DNA of 64,000 bases from Bacteroidales bacterium UBA6397 (GTDB lineage Bacteria; Bacteroidota; Bacteroidia; Bacteroidales; UBA932): positions 15,196 through 79,195 of the forward strand of contig DJQB01000033.1 of NCBI GenBank assembly GCA_002439875.1. Direction: 5' to 3'. Of the stretch, positions 9,394 to 18,055 are shown one piece after another (positions within the stretch are counted from its first letter, which is position 1; each line of letters opens with the position of its first letter). Under the pieces are notes generated by a model that did no database searches, was not told the DNA's origin, and saw nothing but the letters and a program-made list of their open reading frames with translations. The position numbers were made by a program, and so were the translations under genes.

Positions 9394-10707
9394 ATGTCAG
9401 ACGCGACATTCGAGAAGACCCTGACCCTCGGGGACGCCATCCGCCTTTCCGGGCCAATGGCTTTCAACATCATGCTGAAACCGGCAGGCTCGCTCTGCAA
9501 CCTGGACTGCAAATATTGCTACTACCTCGACAAGGCCGGGATCTACGGCGGCAAGGAGCCGCGCATGAGCGAAGCGATGCTGGAAAAGGTGGTTCAGGAA
9601 TATATCAGCGCGAACGGCGTGCCGGAGGTGACCTTCAACTGGCACGGCGGCGAACCGCTGGTGCTGGGGTTGGACTTCTACCGAAAGGCCCTTGAATATG
9701 AGCGTAAATATGCCGGGGAGAAGGTCATCCACAACACCATCCAGACCAACGGCACCCTTCTCAACCGCGAATGGGCAAGATTCTTCCATGATAATGATTT
9801 TCTTGTGGGAATATCCCTGGACGGCCCCAAGGACATTCACGACAGGTACCGTAAGGACAAGGGTGGCTTCCCGACCTTCGACAGGGTGATGAGCGGGTTG
9901 AATATTCTTAAAGGGGAAGGGGTTGAGTTCAACACGATGTCCACGGTGAACCATGCCAGCGAAGGCCGGGGGTTGGAAACTTACATATTCTTAAAAGAGG
10001 CCGGCAGCGGCTTCATGCAGTTCATGCCGGTCGTGGAGCATGTCAAGTACCCGCTGAACGGGGCGGGCAAGCCGGACAAGAAGAAACGGCCTTACATCGT
10101 TGACCCCAAAACCGACGGAGCTGTCATTGCACCGTGGTCGGTGAGTGACATCGGTTTCGGTCGATTCCTCTGTGACATATTCGATTATTGGGTCCGCAAC
10201 GATGTAGGACGCTATTTCGTCACCAACTTCGATGCGACCCTTGCCAACTGGGTCGGTGAGATGCCGGGAACCTGCACCTTCGCCCAGACCTGCGGTGGCA
10301 ATTCCGTCATCGAACACAACGGAGATCTCTACCCTTGCGACCATTTCGTTTATAGTGACTATCTTCTGGGCAACATCACCAACAAGTCCATCGCTGAGAT
10401 AATGCGTTCCGACAAGCAGACAGCCTTCGGAATCGACAAGCGCAACAAGCTGCCCACCAAGTGCTTACGATGCGAATGGCTTTTCGCCTGCAACGGAGAA
10501 TGCCCCAAGCACCGGTTCAACACCTACGAGTCCCGCCAGGCTCGTGGCGGTGCACGGATTGAGACCGGCCTTAACGCCCTCTGCGCTGGCTTCCAGATGT
10601 TTTTCAGCCACGTCGCCCCCTATATGGACTACATGAAAGACCTCCTGTCCCGCAAGATGTCCCCCGCCTACGTCATCGCCTGGGCCAGAGCCCGATCTAT
10701 CAAATAG
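9394..10707 (+). CDS. Anaerobic sulfatase-maturating enzyme (radical SAM, SPASM)
   Basis: The start chosen at ATG 9394 (MSDATFEKTL) avoids overlap with the preceding relic. Radical SAM cluster cysteines C35, C39 and C42 lie in SLCNLDCKYCYYLDK (CX3CX2C). The SPASM-type cysteines follow in GTCTFAQTCGGNSV, DLYPCDHFVYSDY and LRCEWLFACNGECPKHRF, binding two auxiliary clusters. 437 aa. Family knowledge: these enzymes oxidise an active-site Cys or Ser of sulfatases to formylglycine, which supports use of host mucin or sulfated glycans. No sulfatase gene is in the window, so its partner must be elsewhere. The gene is noticeably more GC-rich than the ATPase relic before it. Confidence 0.9.
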   Translation: MSDATFEKTLTLGDAIRLSGPMAFNIMLKPAGSLCNLDCKYCYYLDKAGIYGGKEPRMSEAMLEKVVQEYISANGVPEVTFNWHGGEPLVLGLDFYRKALEYERKYAGEKVIHNTIQTNGTLLNREWARFFHDNDFLVGISLDGPKDIHDRYRKDKGGFPTFDRVMSGLNILKGEGVEFNTMSTVNHASEGRGLETYIFLKEAGSGFMQFMPVVEHVKYPLNGAGKPDKKKRPYIVDPKTDGAVIAPWSVSDIGFGRFLCDIFDYWVRNDVGRYFVTNFDATLANWVGEMPGTCTFAQTCGGNSVIEHNGDLYPCDHFVYSDYLLGNITNKSIAEIMRSDKQTAFGIDKRNKLPTKCLRCEWLFACNGECPKHRFNTYESRQARGGARIETGLNALCAGFQMFFSHVAPYMDYMKDLLSRKMSPAYVIAWARARSIK

Positions 10708-10728
10708 CATAGGACAAGCGGGTACGTA

Positions 10729-10740
10729 GGGCAATTGCCC
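10729..10740. other. Perfect 12-bp palindrome GGGCAATTGCCC
   Basis: Sits between convergent genes ending at 10707 and 10794. No loop and no T-rich tail, so a terminator role is doubtful. Confidence 0.3.
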
Positions 10741-10793
10741 ATAGAAATATATTCAAATAGACATCCGTCTCAGAAAAAGTCATAATCAAAACG

Positions 10794-12080
10794 TCAGTCT
10801 TTCAGACAGCCGATAGGGACAACCCACACTCCGTCCGGGCGTTGAAAAGCGTATGGAGAAAGGCCGGTCAACACCATCATAAAAGATGGTTCCGGCATTT
10901 TGGTCGTGTCTATCTTATTCCTCAAAGCCAACAGCGAACGCGCTCCAGCCTCTATGTTCTCATTCCCTCCAATCTTGATCTCGACAAGACCATACTTCCC
11001 GCTTCTCAAATGTACAACGGAATCACATTCCAGACCGTCCTTGTCACGATAATGGTAAACATTCCCGTTCAAGGCATCAGCATAGACTCTCAAATCCCTG
11101 ACAGCCATTGTCTCGAACAAAAGTCCGAATGTTTCCAAATCGTTGATGAGATCATCCGGGCCGACACCCAAAGCGGCCACCGCAATTGACGGATCGACAA
11201 AATACCGTGTGTCCGTGGTACGGATAGCGGTTTTGGATCGCAGATTGGGATTCCAAGTGTGCATATCCTCAATGACGAATATCTTCCTGAAAACATCAAG
11301 ATAGTCGTCTATGGTCTTCTCGCTCATAGAATCAGTCTCGTTAGACTGCATATCACTGCGTATCTTAGACAATGACACCTGTGTCCCCTGATGCCTGGAG
11401 TAGGACCGAAGCAGACGCCTGGCTTTCTCACTGTCACGTTTAACCTTATCCACACGGTTGATATCCACTTCTGTAACTGACTGATAATAATCAAAGGCAC
11501 GTCCGAGTGAAACATTTGGCCGCTGAAGCGTTGCCTTCGGCCACCCTCCGCGACATACTAAATATGCCAACTGTTCGAGGTTCATCTCTCCAGCCTCCAC
11601 AGGCGACACCCCACCGTTGAACAAATCTCCAAGGCTGATGTTTCCTTCAGAATCTCCAGACTCCCATAGTGACATCGGTCGCATTTTCAATCTGGAGATT
11701 CTTCCTGTTCCCGAATGACTGAACGCCTCTTCATCCTCATCATTGGTAACCGGTACAGAAGATCCGGTAAGAATGAACTGTCCATCTTCCTTCCTATGGT
11801 CACACTCGAACCTTACACTGTCCCAAAGTGAAGGAGCGACCTGCCACTCATCAATAAGACGCGGTGTTTTCCCTTTCAGAAGAATCTCAGGATTCATACT
11901 TGCCAACTGAATATTCATATGGCGTCTCTTAGGGTCGTTCATATACAGAATACTTCCGGCCTGATGCTCAGCCGTAGTCGTCTTGCCACACCATTTCGCG
12001 CCTTCTATTAACACCGCCCCCATTCCTTCCAGTTTCTCTGAAAGGATTCTATCCGCTATGCGTTTCTTGTATTCCACCAT
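10794..12080 (-). CDS. AAA_14/DUF4143 family ATPase
   Basis: 428 aa, full length for the family. Walker A lies in IEGAKWCGKTTTAEH, Walker B region in TPRLIDEWQVAPSLWD, sensor in GQFILTGSSVP, and the C-terminal DUF4143 restriction-endonuclease-like fold carries GLECDSVVHLRSGKYGLVEIK with the typical D...E-x-K pattern. These single-gene ATPases are abundant in Bacteroidetes and archaea, are commonly exchanged, and have no settled function. The upstream region carries a -7-type box and three 23-bp tandem repeats. Its neighbours are two further ATPases of related architecture, which together make this an accessory patch. Confidence 0.85.
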   Translation of the reverse strand: MVEYKKRIADRILSEKLEGMGAVLIEGAKWCGKTTTAEHQAGSILYMNDPKRRHMNIQLASMNPEILLKGKTPRLIDEWQVAPSLWDSVRFECDHRKEDGQFILTGSSVPVTNDEDEEAFSHSGTGRISRLKMRPMSLWESGDSEGNISLGDLFNGGVSPVEAGEMNLEQLAYLVCRGGWPKATLQRPNVSLGRAFDYYQSVTEVDINRVDKVKRDSEKARRLLRSYSRHQGTQVSLSKIRSDMQSNETDSMSEKTIDDYLDVFRKIFVIEDMHTWNPNLRSKTAIRTTDTRYFVDPSIAVAALGVGPDDLINDLETFGLLFETMAVRDLRVYADALNGNVYHYRDKDGLECDSVVHLRSGKYGLVEIKIGGNENIEAGARSLLALRNKIDTTKMPEPSFMMVLTGLSPYAFQRPDGVWVVPIGCLKD

Positions 12081-12104
12081 AAACTATTCGTTTTTAATCA
12101 AGCA

Positions 12105-12112
12105 CAAATATA
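12105..12112 (-). promoter_or_regulatory. -7 box (TATATTTG on minus) for the leftward ATPase
   Basis: CAAATATA on the + strand, 25 bases before the ATPase start. The expected -33 position falls inside the first 23-bp repeat. Confidence 0.3.
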
Positions 12113-12127
12113 GCACAAATTAATAGC

Positions 12128-12196
12128 ACTTCCGAATTTGGCGGATTTTCACTTCCAGATTCGGCGGACTTTTACTTCCGAATTCGGCGGACTATA
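12128..12196. repeat. Three tandem 23-bp repeats, iteron-like
   Basis: Units at 12128-12150, 12151-12173 and 12174-12196 all follow ACTTCCGAATTCGGCGGACT with a few differences. The third contains the perfect 10-bp palindrome CCGAATTCGG. They sit directly upstream of the leftward ATPase promoter, an arrangement typical of binding-site arrays. Confidence 0.75.
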
Positions 12197-12203
12197 TCCA
12201 GTT

Positions 12204-12300
12204 CAGAACCGGAACACTCAGGAGTCAAAGTCCGAGTTCTCAAGGCCCTTGGCGGAGTGGTTTTCCTTGCCGCGTTGGAAGAACCAGTCGCTGAAACTCC
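12204..12300 (-). pseudogene. C-terminal relic of an outer-membrane protein gene, copy 1
   Basis: Read on the minus strand it encodes FSDWFFQRGKENHSAKGLEN and then SDFDS followed by a stop, closely matching copy 2 at 13664-13773. The 83-bp core (12204-12286) matches 13665-13747 at about 75 of 83 positions. The stop comes four residues early relative to copy 2 (which ends GVFRF), so this copy is decayed. Upstream coding cannot be followed beyond about 12340. Confidence 0.6.
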
Positions 12301-12415
12301 CTCCCAAAGCGGCTTCGTTTATGATCTGCCGGTCAGCGGAAACATCCATGCCAAGGCACAGCCAGTTTTACATGGCAGATAGTTCACAATCATTCCTAGG
12401 TCATTTAGGCCAATT

Positions 12416-13624
12416 TTGAGCTTATTAGTACACATTCGCCCTCTCATTGAATTTTATCACAGCAAGCTATCACAAGTATCGCTTGATTTCAAACGCTATT
12501 TGTACAATAAGATTAATTGGAAGGCCAGAATAATTGGCATCCGGGGCGAGCGGGGTGTGGGTAAGACAACAATGCTTATCCAACGAATAAAGGAGAAGTA
12601 CACAAACCCCGATGACACAATCTACATATCATTGGATCATCTTTGGTTCAAAACGCACTCTCTTCAGGAACTGATAGGATTTCTGTACAATCGTGGAATC
12701 AATGAATTCTACATAGACGAAGTGCATCAATACGAGGACTGGAGCCGCATAATCAAGAACCTCTACGATCAATATGCCAATCTTAGAGTTATCTACACTG
12801 GTTCGTCAATGCTTGAACTGGACAATTCAATCGTGGATATGTCCAGACGGCAGACACCTTACATCCTTAAAGGGATGTCATTCCGCGAATTTCTGGAATA
12901 TGACGGGATCATTGACATTCCGGCATATAGTCTTAAAGATATTCTTTCCCACCATAACACAATATCGCTGGACATTGTGCCACACATGAAAGTTCTACGA
13001 GAATTTGACAACTACCTTCATTTTGGAGTATATCCTTTCTATAAAGAGGCCGGTGATGATTTCTTGGCGATGTTGCAGAACGTGGTCAAACTTGTTGTGG
13101 AAAGCGACCTTCCGGCTGTGGAGAAGGTGTCCTACCCCACCATCGACAAATGCAAGAAACTATTTATGATCATCGCGGAGAATGTCCCTCTGCAACCCAG
13201 CACGGAAAAACTGGCTTCATCTATGAGCACAACCAGAAACACTCTCCTCTCCCTTCTCTATAAACTGGATGAGGCAGAAATTCTGAACCTTCTCACAACA
13301 GAACTTAAGAATTACAAAAGACTGGTCAATCCTGAAAAAATCTATCTTGGAAACACCAATCTTATGTATGCGTTTTCTCCAAAGATCAACATTGGAGCCA
13401 TGCGCGAAACGTTCTTCATCAACCAAATGTCCGCGGTATCTTCCGTGCAGATGCCGGCAAAAGGAGATTTTCTGGTTGATGGCGACTATCTGTTTGAGAT
13501 AGGCAGCGACAATAAAACTTTTGAACAAATCGCAGACATGCCCACAAGTTACCTTGGCATTGACGGTATCGAGACCGGCTACGGCAACCGCATTCCTCTA
13601 TGGATGTTCGGACTATTGTACTAA
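12416..13624 (+). CDS. AAA_14/DUF4143 family ATPase, second copy type, TTG start
   Basis: Walker A is IRGERGVGKTTMLI, Walker B INEFYIDEVHQYEDW, followed by LRVIYTGSSMLELD and an R-finger region; the C-terminal half has DUF4143 features including KGDFLVDGDYLFEIGSDNKT. The only start that keeps the conserved LIEFYHSKLSQVSLDF segment is TTG at 12416; the first in-frame ATG lies after Walker A. The frame is open upstream only to 12383. 402 aa. It differs clearly in sequence from the minus-strand ATPase at 10794. It is flanked by direct repeats of an outer-membrane-protein gene end, so it appears to have been inserted or duplicated into that gene. Function of the family is unknown. Confidence 0.8.
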   Translation: MSLLVHIRPLIEFYHSKLSQVSLDFKRYLYNKINWKARIIGIRGERGVGKTTMLIQRIKEKYTNPDDTIYISLDHLWFKTHSLQELIGFLYNRGINEFYIDEVHQYEDWSRIIKNLYDQYANLRVIYTGSSMLELDNSIVDMSRRQTPYILKGMSFREFLEYDGIIDIPAYSLKDILSHHNTISLDIVPHMKVLREFDNYLHFGVYPFYKEAGDDFLAMLQNVVKLVVESDLPAVEKVSYPTIDKCKKLFMIIAENVPLQPSTEKLASSMSTTRNTLLSLLYKLDEAEILNLLTTELKNYKRLVNPEKIYLGNTNLMYAFSPKINIGAMRETFFINQMSAVSSVQMPAKGDFLVDGDYLFEIGSDNKTFEQIADMPTSYLGIDGIETGYGNRIPLWMFGLLY

Positions 13625-13663
13625 TTTGATGTAAACGTCTCACGTAAGAAGCCAAACACCTGC

Positions 13664-13773
13664 TCAGAACCTGAACACTCCAGAGTCAAAGTCCGAGTTC
13701 TCAAGACTCTTGGCGGAGTGGTTCTCCTTGCCACGCTGGAAGAACCAAGATATGGTGAAGCCGAACTCAGGCA
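13664..13773 (-). pseudogene. C-terminal relic of an outer-membrane protein gene, copy 2
   Basis: On the minus strand the frame reads PEFGFTISWFFQRGKENHSA, then KSLENSDFDSGVFRF and a stop. A terminal Phe with alternating hydrophobic residues is typical of beta-barrel outer-membrane proteins such as TonB-dependent receptors. The homology stops abruptly at about 13773, immediately beside the stop codon of the next minus-strand gene, so the remainder of the barrel has been lost. Confidence 0.65.
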
Positions 13774-15231
13774 TCATCGGACCTCCTCGATGGAGCGGAT
13801 GCCGTCGCGGGAGAGGTCGATGCGGAAGCGTTTGAACTCGGCGGTGTTGTCGTACTGGTACTGTAGGACGAGGTTGAGGTAGTAGTCACGGTCGCACTCC
13901 ACGGTCTGGATGGAGCCGTCGTCACCGAGGGTGCGCATCATGGTTGTGGGGTTGTCCATCTTCTTGATGAAGTTGGTGACATTCAAGCGGATGATGTCAT
14001 TGATGCCGCTGAATGAATATTCAGAATTGGCCTGAAGCTTCTCCCTGTCGATGTGGACGGACTTGCGGTAGAGGATGATCTTCTCAGCGGTGACGTTGCT
14101 GCTCTCGACATCGGTCAGATGCGAGCTGTTGCGCAGGGTCATCACGTCAGCCGGGACCTTCTCAGGCTCGATGAAGTCAACTCCTTCCTTCAGCCAACCG
14201 AGTTCTGTGTCCTTGTGGATGATCTTCGCCTTGTTGTCGAAGTACTTGCTGCCGACACGATGGGCGAAATAGTAGCGCATCAACTCTTTGATGCGATCCT
14301 TCAGCATATAGCTGATAATGAGGGCGATGAACAGCGGGAGGGTCAGCGAGCCGAACTTCCGCTGGAAGGCGAAGCTCACAACTGTGGCGAACAGCATCGC
14401 GACTCCCGCGGCTATGCTGAAATAGAGCTGCTCCACAATCACCCCGTCCCGTCGCTTCGGAGCGCGGAGGTAAAGGTCGCTCTCAATATACTTCTTAAGG
14501 ATGCTGAAGCGATGGATGAATATGCGGTTGTGCAGCCGGTCGTCCTTCCGGATCTCCGGGTAGCCCAGCTGCTTCATGTGCTTTCCGACCCTGCGGTAAA
14601 GGTCGGCTGCCTTGCCGGCCAGCTCATCCAACTTTCTGTCCCTCAACCACTCTATAAGTTCAAGAATATGCTTGCACGTGATGTCGCAGAGAAATTCGTC
14701 TCCGCAAAGGTACATCCTCATCACGTCCTCGGGAACCGTCGGGGCGTTGATGATGGAACGCAGACGAACATATTCATCACAGATTCTTTCCGCGTTGGCG
14801 ATGAAGCCCTCGCACAGGTTTTCCGTGTCCGAGCCGATGCGGTTCTGTTTGATGTGCGCCAGCTCGTCGCGCAGGGCGCTCTTGACGATGGCGGCGAACA
14901 TCTTGATCTGGTACTCATATTCAGAGATCAGGGTCCGGGTCGGGTTGGAGGCCATTTTGGTGAACGCCTCGCGGATGTTGTGAAGCGACTCCGCTGGGCC
15001 TTCGGCTATCTCCCGGAGCAGGAAAACCGGGGTGATGAGACGGATGTTCGACTTGACATCCTGATAGAACATGTCCTTTGGGTAGGTGGCTCTGGTGATG
15101 TCCAGACTGCCGGGCACGAAGAACCACATCGCCAGAGAGAAGTCGTTCATCCGCAGCTTCTTGCGGGTGACAAAACTGACTTTCAACTCTATCGAGTAGC
15201 GGTCGTGGATTCTGGTGTCGATCTGGATCAT
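13774..15231 (-). CDS. Unknown membrane protein, last gene of the phosphate-type operon
   Basis: I do not recognise the family. The protein (485 aa from ATG 15231; a TTG at 15261 would add ten residues) has a soluble N-terminal half rich in charged helices, a strongly hydrophobic pair of segments around YFSIAAGVAMLFATVVSFAF and SLTLPLFIALIISYML (roughly residues 275-320), then a basic stretch and a C-terminal beta-rich part. Two transmembrane helices would place both large domains in the cytoplasm. It follows the DASS transporter gene by 62 bases on the same strand and is the final member of a run of eight genes. Its constant company, rather than its sequence, suggests a role in phosphate or polyphosphate handling; this is inference. 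Confidence 0.65.
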   Translation of the reverse strand: MIQIDTRIHDRYSIELKVSFVTRKKLRMNDFSLAMWFFVPGSLDITRATYPKDMFYQDVKSNIRLITPVFLLREIAEGPAESLHNIREAFTKMASNPTRTLISEYEYQIKMFAAIVKSALRDELAHIKQNRIGSDTENLCEGFIANAERICDEYVRLRSIINAPTVPEDVMRMYLCGDEFLCDITCKHILELIEWLRDRKLDELAGKAADLYRRVGKHMKQLGYPEIRKDDRLHNRIFIHRFSILKKYIESDLYLRAPKRRDGVIVEQLYFSIAAGVAMLFATVVSFAFQRKFGSLTLPLFIALIISYMLKDRIKELMRYYFAHRVGSKYFDNKAKIIHKDTELGWLKEGVDFIEPEKVPADVMTLRNSSHLTDVESSNVTAEKIILYRKSVHIDREKLQANSEYSFSGINDIIRLNVTNFIKKMDNPTTMMRTLGDDGSIQTVECDRDYYLNLVLQYQYDNTAEFKRFRIDLSRDGIRSIEEVR

Positions 15232-15293
15232 CAGTTTTTGATCGTAAATGCCGCCCGACAATCAGCGGCACTGGTTTCTACGAATATACAAAA

Positions 15294-16877
15294 TTATCCC
15301 ACAAAGAACAAGCCCGGAGTGATGCCCAGCCATTTGAGGACGGTCTCTCCCCAGAGGAGGATGATCAGCCAGGAGATGGTCATCATCGTGATGCCGAACT
15401 TGAACGCGTCCGTCATACTGTACTGGTTGGTGTTGTACAACAGTGCGGCAGGCTTGCTGTTGAACGGCAGCACATAGACGTGCTCGATCAGCATCGAGAC
15501 CGGAATCGCGAGACTGATCACCGGATAGCCGAACCGTTCGGCGATGCCCATGGCGATCGGCACGAAGATCATTGTCCTGATGGTCTTGGACTGGAAGACC
15601 AGACCTGAGTACATCATCAGGAAGGTCAGGATCACGTACAGCACCCAGAACGGAGTGTTGTCGGTGATGCCCATCGAGTCGAAGGCGGCGTTGACCATCG
15701 TGCCCGGCAGGCCGGTGATGTTAAGGCCGGCTCCCAAGGTGTAGGCTCCGGCGGAGAACAGCATCAGATGCCAAGGGATGTCAACATCGTTCCACTTCAC
15801 GACCCCGATTCCAGGCATGAGCGCGATGACGGCTCCGATGAAAGCCACAGTCGTGGCATCAATGCCGTGCAGGCTGTCAGTACACCAAAGGATGAGGACG
15901 CCCATGAATATTCCCACGGCCTTCCACTCCTCGACAGTCATCTTTCCCATCGCGTCCAGCTCGGATTTAAGACGGTCAAGCCCTCCGTCAATCTGCGGTC
16001 TCTGCTCTTCCTTCTTCATCGGGAAGAAAACGTACATTCCCATCAGTAGGCCGATTATCAGAATCAGCAGGCTCATCGGGCCGCAGGACACCAGCCAGTC
16101 GGAGTAGCCGAACTGACTCGCACCGGCGGCTCCGAAAATCAGGGAGATGGCCAGCAGATGGGCTCCGCTGCCGGTGTAGAAGGCGTTGGCTCCGATGTTG
16201 ACCTGAAACAGGTTCTGGATCACGAGGTTGCGCCCAAAATTGTTGCGATGACCGTCAGATGCACCATAAATCGCGCAGACAACCATAAAAATCGGGAGCA
16301 TGATCGTGGCCTTGACGGTCGTGGCGGAGATGAACATCGAAAGCACAAGGTTGATGATCAGGAAACTCCACAAGACACCTTTCGCGGTCTTTCCGAACTT
16401 GATCACGAACCACATCGCCAGACGTTTGGCGAATTTGGTCTTGACGAGCATCGAGGCAAGGACGAACGAAAGGATATTCAGCCACATCACCGGGTGTCCC
16501 AGTTGGGCGAACGCCTCCTTTTGGGTCGTGACTCCGCACAGGACGATAAGCAGGATGATTATCAGCGAAGTGAGGTAGTTCGGAATCGCTTCCGTCATCC
16601 AAAGGATAAGGCCCGCCACGAATATGGCCAGCATTGCATAGTTTGACCTTATGAACGCGGGCAGGCCTATCTCGTTGAGACGCGCCAGGGCCTTTCCTGA
16701 CACGGATTCAGCCGTGATGCTGTCGATGAAGCCGAAATGTCCGAACCAGTAGACAAGGACAAATGAAAGTATGGCGAGCGGGCCGCCGAGACGCGCCATC
16801 CAGATCTCGAAGGAGCTTTTCTGCATCTTCGGGAGCTTCTCCAGGCGGTAGTTGTTCATATCTAATGGATCTGACAT
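15294..16877 (-). CDS. DASS/SLC13-family anion:sodium symporter
   Basis: 527 aa with about twelve hydrophobic segments. Family marks include LILWMTEAIPNYLTSLIIIL near residue 90, LNILSFVLASMLVKTKFAKR, SMFISATTVKATIMLPIFM (a variant of the SNT/xTxP substrate loop) and, in the second repeat, FSAGAYTLGAGLNITGLPG. DASS members move dicarboxylates, sulfate or phosphate; the yeast low-affinity phosphate transporters belong here. Given the DUF47 protein, phosphate-type porin and CYTH proteins in the same operon, inorganic phosphate or another tetrahedral anion is a reasonable guess. Start at 16877, 23 bases after the preceding CYTH gene. Confidence 0.85.
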   Translation of the reverse strand: MSDPLDMNNYRLEKLPKMQKSSFEIWMARLGGPLAILSFVLVYWFGHFGFIDSITAESVSGKALARLNEIGLPAFIRSNYAMLAIFVAGLILWMTEAIPNYLTSLIIILLIVLCGVTTQKEAFAQLGHPVMWLNILSFVLASMLVKTKFAKRLAMWFVIKFGKTAKGVLWSFLIINLVLSMFISATTVKATIMLPIFMVVCAIYGASDGHRNNFGRNLVIQNLFQVNIGANAFYTGSGAHLLAISLIFGAAGASQFGYSDWLVSCGPMSLLILIIGLLMGMYVFFPMKKEEQRPQIDGGLDRLKSELDAMGKMTVEEWKAVGIFMGVLILWCTDSLHGIDATTVAFIGAVIALMPGIGVVKWNDVDIPWHLMLFSAGAYTLGAGLNITGLPGTMVNAAFDSMGITDNTPFWVLYVILTFLMMYSGLVFQSKTIRTMIFVPIAMGIAERFGYPVISLAIPVSMLIEHVYVLPFNSKPAALLYNTNQYSMTDAFKFGITMMTISWLIILLWGETVLKWLGITPGLFFVG

Positions 16878-16900
16878 ATTCGGGAATATTAATGATTAAA

Positions 16901-17374
16901 CTACTTCTTCCAGTTCTTGTAAGGGTTCTTCATCAGCATCGAGTTGTAGTACCTCGGATCTCCGGTGACCTCCTCACCGAGCCATGACGGCTTGTCAAAA
17001 GCCTCGTTCTCATCGGAGAGTTCCACCTCAGCGACCGTAAGTCCCTCGTTGTCACCGTAGAACTCATCCACCTCGTAGGTGTGCGTCCCGACTTTCACAA
17101 GATAGCGTGTCTTGTCGATGACACCAGGCTCGCAGATTTGAAGAAGAGCCTTAACATCCTCGACCGGAATCTCTTTCTCCCATTCAAAACGGCTCGCTCC
17201 ACTGGCATCACCGATGCCTTTGATTGTGATGTAGCCTTTGTCACCCTTCACTCTCACGCGCACCGTCCTCTCCGGAACGCTGCAGAGGTAGCCTTGAGTG
17301 ATTCTTGTAGCCTTGAACGCCTCTGACTTGAAGTCACCGTTCACTAAAAATTTCCTTTCGATTTCCTGTGCCAT
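16901..17374 (-). CDS. CYTH-domain triphosphate tunnel metalloenzyme
   Basis: 157 aa, the usual size of a single-domain CYTH protein. The N-terminal EIERKF supplies the ExExK metal-binding signature (E4, E6, K8). Basic tunnel strands follow in TVRVRVKGDKGYITIKG and KTRYLVKVGTHTYEVDEF, and acidic EVELSDENEAF is near the end. Characterised bacterial relatives hydrolyse inorganic tripolyphosphate. It lies three bases downstream of a second, divergent protein (17378-18022) that looks like a distant member of the same fold, and within an operon of phosphate-type genes, which supports tripolyphosphate or polyphosphate as substrate. Confidence 0.88.
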   Translation of the reverse strand: MAQEIERKFLVNGDFKSEAFKATRITQGYLCSVPERTVRVRVKGDKGYITIKGIGDASGASRFEWEKEIPVEDVKALLQICEPGVIDKTRYLVKVGTHTYEVDEFYGDNEGLTVAEVELSDENEAFDKPSWLGEEVTGDPRYYNSMLMKNPYKNWKK

Positions 17375-17377
17375 AAT

Positions 17378-18022
17378 CTATTCGTTAGCAAGTGGTTTGT
17401 CAATCATTCCGATAACACGTTTGATGGCCTGGAGGTAGTTGATGTTCTCCACGCCCTCAAGGCCGACATCCTTGATGGTCTTCTTTATGTCCTCGATCTC
17501 GGTGGATTCGCTGTTGATGGTCACGACCTTGGCCCCGTTGATCAGCACGTTGCCGACCTCGCAGATCGTGTCATTGACCATATAGCCGAATCTCTGCTTG
17601 TGTACCCTCACAGCAGCGAGGTCAGGATTGGCCTTCACCATGGCGATGAACTCCTCGTAGGTGTAGGTGTCCTTCGTCAGCTTAGGCATCTCGACCATGA
17701 ACGCAGGGAAAACCTCCTCCTCAAGCACCTTGGCGCTGATCGGGAACTCGCCCTTCATCAGCGGATTCCACTGCTCAAGGCCATCGACTGTCCGGACGTA
17801 GGTCTTGATGTCCATCTTGCCGCCTCGGATCTTGGTGTTGTTGATGTCATTCTTGCGGGAGATGATGTAGATCTCGTCGCTTGAACGCTCCCAAACCTTC
17901 TCTGGAACAGGCACGGACAGACGCGCCATCCTCTTGTGTGCCTCACAGAAATCCTGTCCGAACGAGCGGAACTCGAAGCGAGGTTTTGAGATCTCGCCGA
18001 TTTTCATTTCTTCTTTTGCCAT
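17378..18022 (-). CDS. Divergent CYTH/TTM-like protein
   Basis: 214 aa, not a family I can name firmly. The layout resembles a triphosphate tunnel enzyme: an opening acidic/basic strand PRFEFRSFGQDF, a strand SSDEIYIISRKND, then alternating charged strands NNTKIRGGKMDIKTYV comparable to the RVRVKGDKGYITIK strand of the neighbouring CYTH enzyme, and AAVRVHKQRFGYMVNDTICE later. It lacks the exact ExExK. It is nearly contiguous with the true CYTH gene, with a three-base gap, so the pair is probably co-translated. Possible roles are a second triphosphatase, a polyphosphate-binding subunit or an inactive partner. The fold assignment is inference from strand pattern and context. Confidence 0.55.
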   Translation of the reverse strand: MAKEEMKIGEISKPRFEFRSFGQDFCEAHKRMARLSVPVPEKVWERSSDEIYIISRKNDINNTKIRGGKMDIKTYVRTVDGLEQWNPLMKGEFPISAKVLEEEVFPAFMVEMPKLTKDTYTYEEFIAMVKANPDLAAVRVHKQRFGYMVNDTICEVGNVLINGAKVVTINSESTEIEDIKKTIKDVGLEGVENINYLQAIKRVIGMIDKPLANE

Positions 18023-18055
18023 AATTTATTATTTATGAATATATTAAAATCATTA

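Larger units (their letters stand above)
12081..12415. other. 335-bp region with tandem repeats and an outer-membrane-protein gene relic
   Basis: Contains a -7-type box for the leftward ATPase (12105-12112), three tandem 23-bp repeats (12128-12196) and a relic of an outer-membrane-protein gene end (12204-12300). An open frame with a TTG start runs + across it (12138-12419), but it simply translates the repeats and the antisense of the relic, so I do not call it. Confidence 0.6.

Noticed and set aside
12138..12419. 93-aa frame with TTG start
   Set aside because: Consists of the translated 23-bp repeats plus the antisense of the barrel-protein relic; shared repeats explain it.
14053..15477. 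474-codon open frame on the + strand
   Set aside because: Runs antisense through two minus-strand genes; its composition mirrors their codon bias and it has no recognisable motif.
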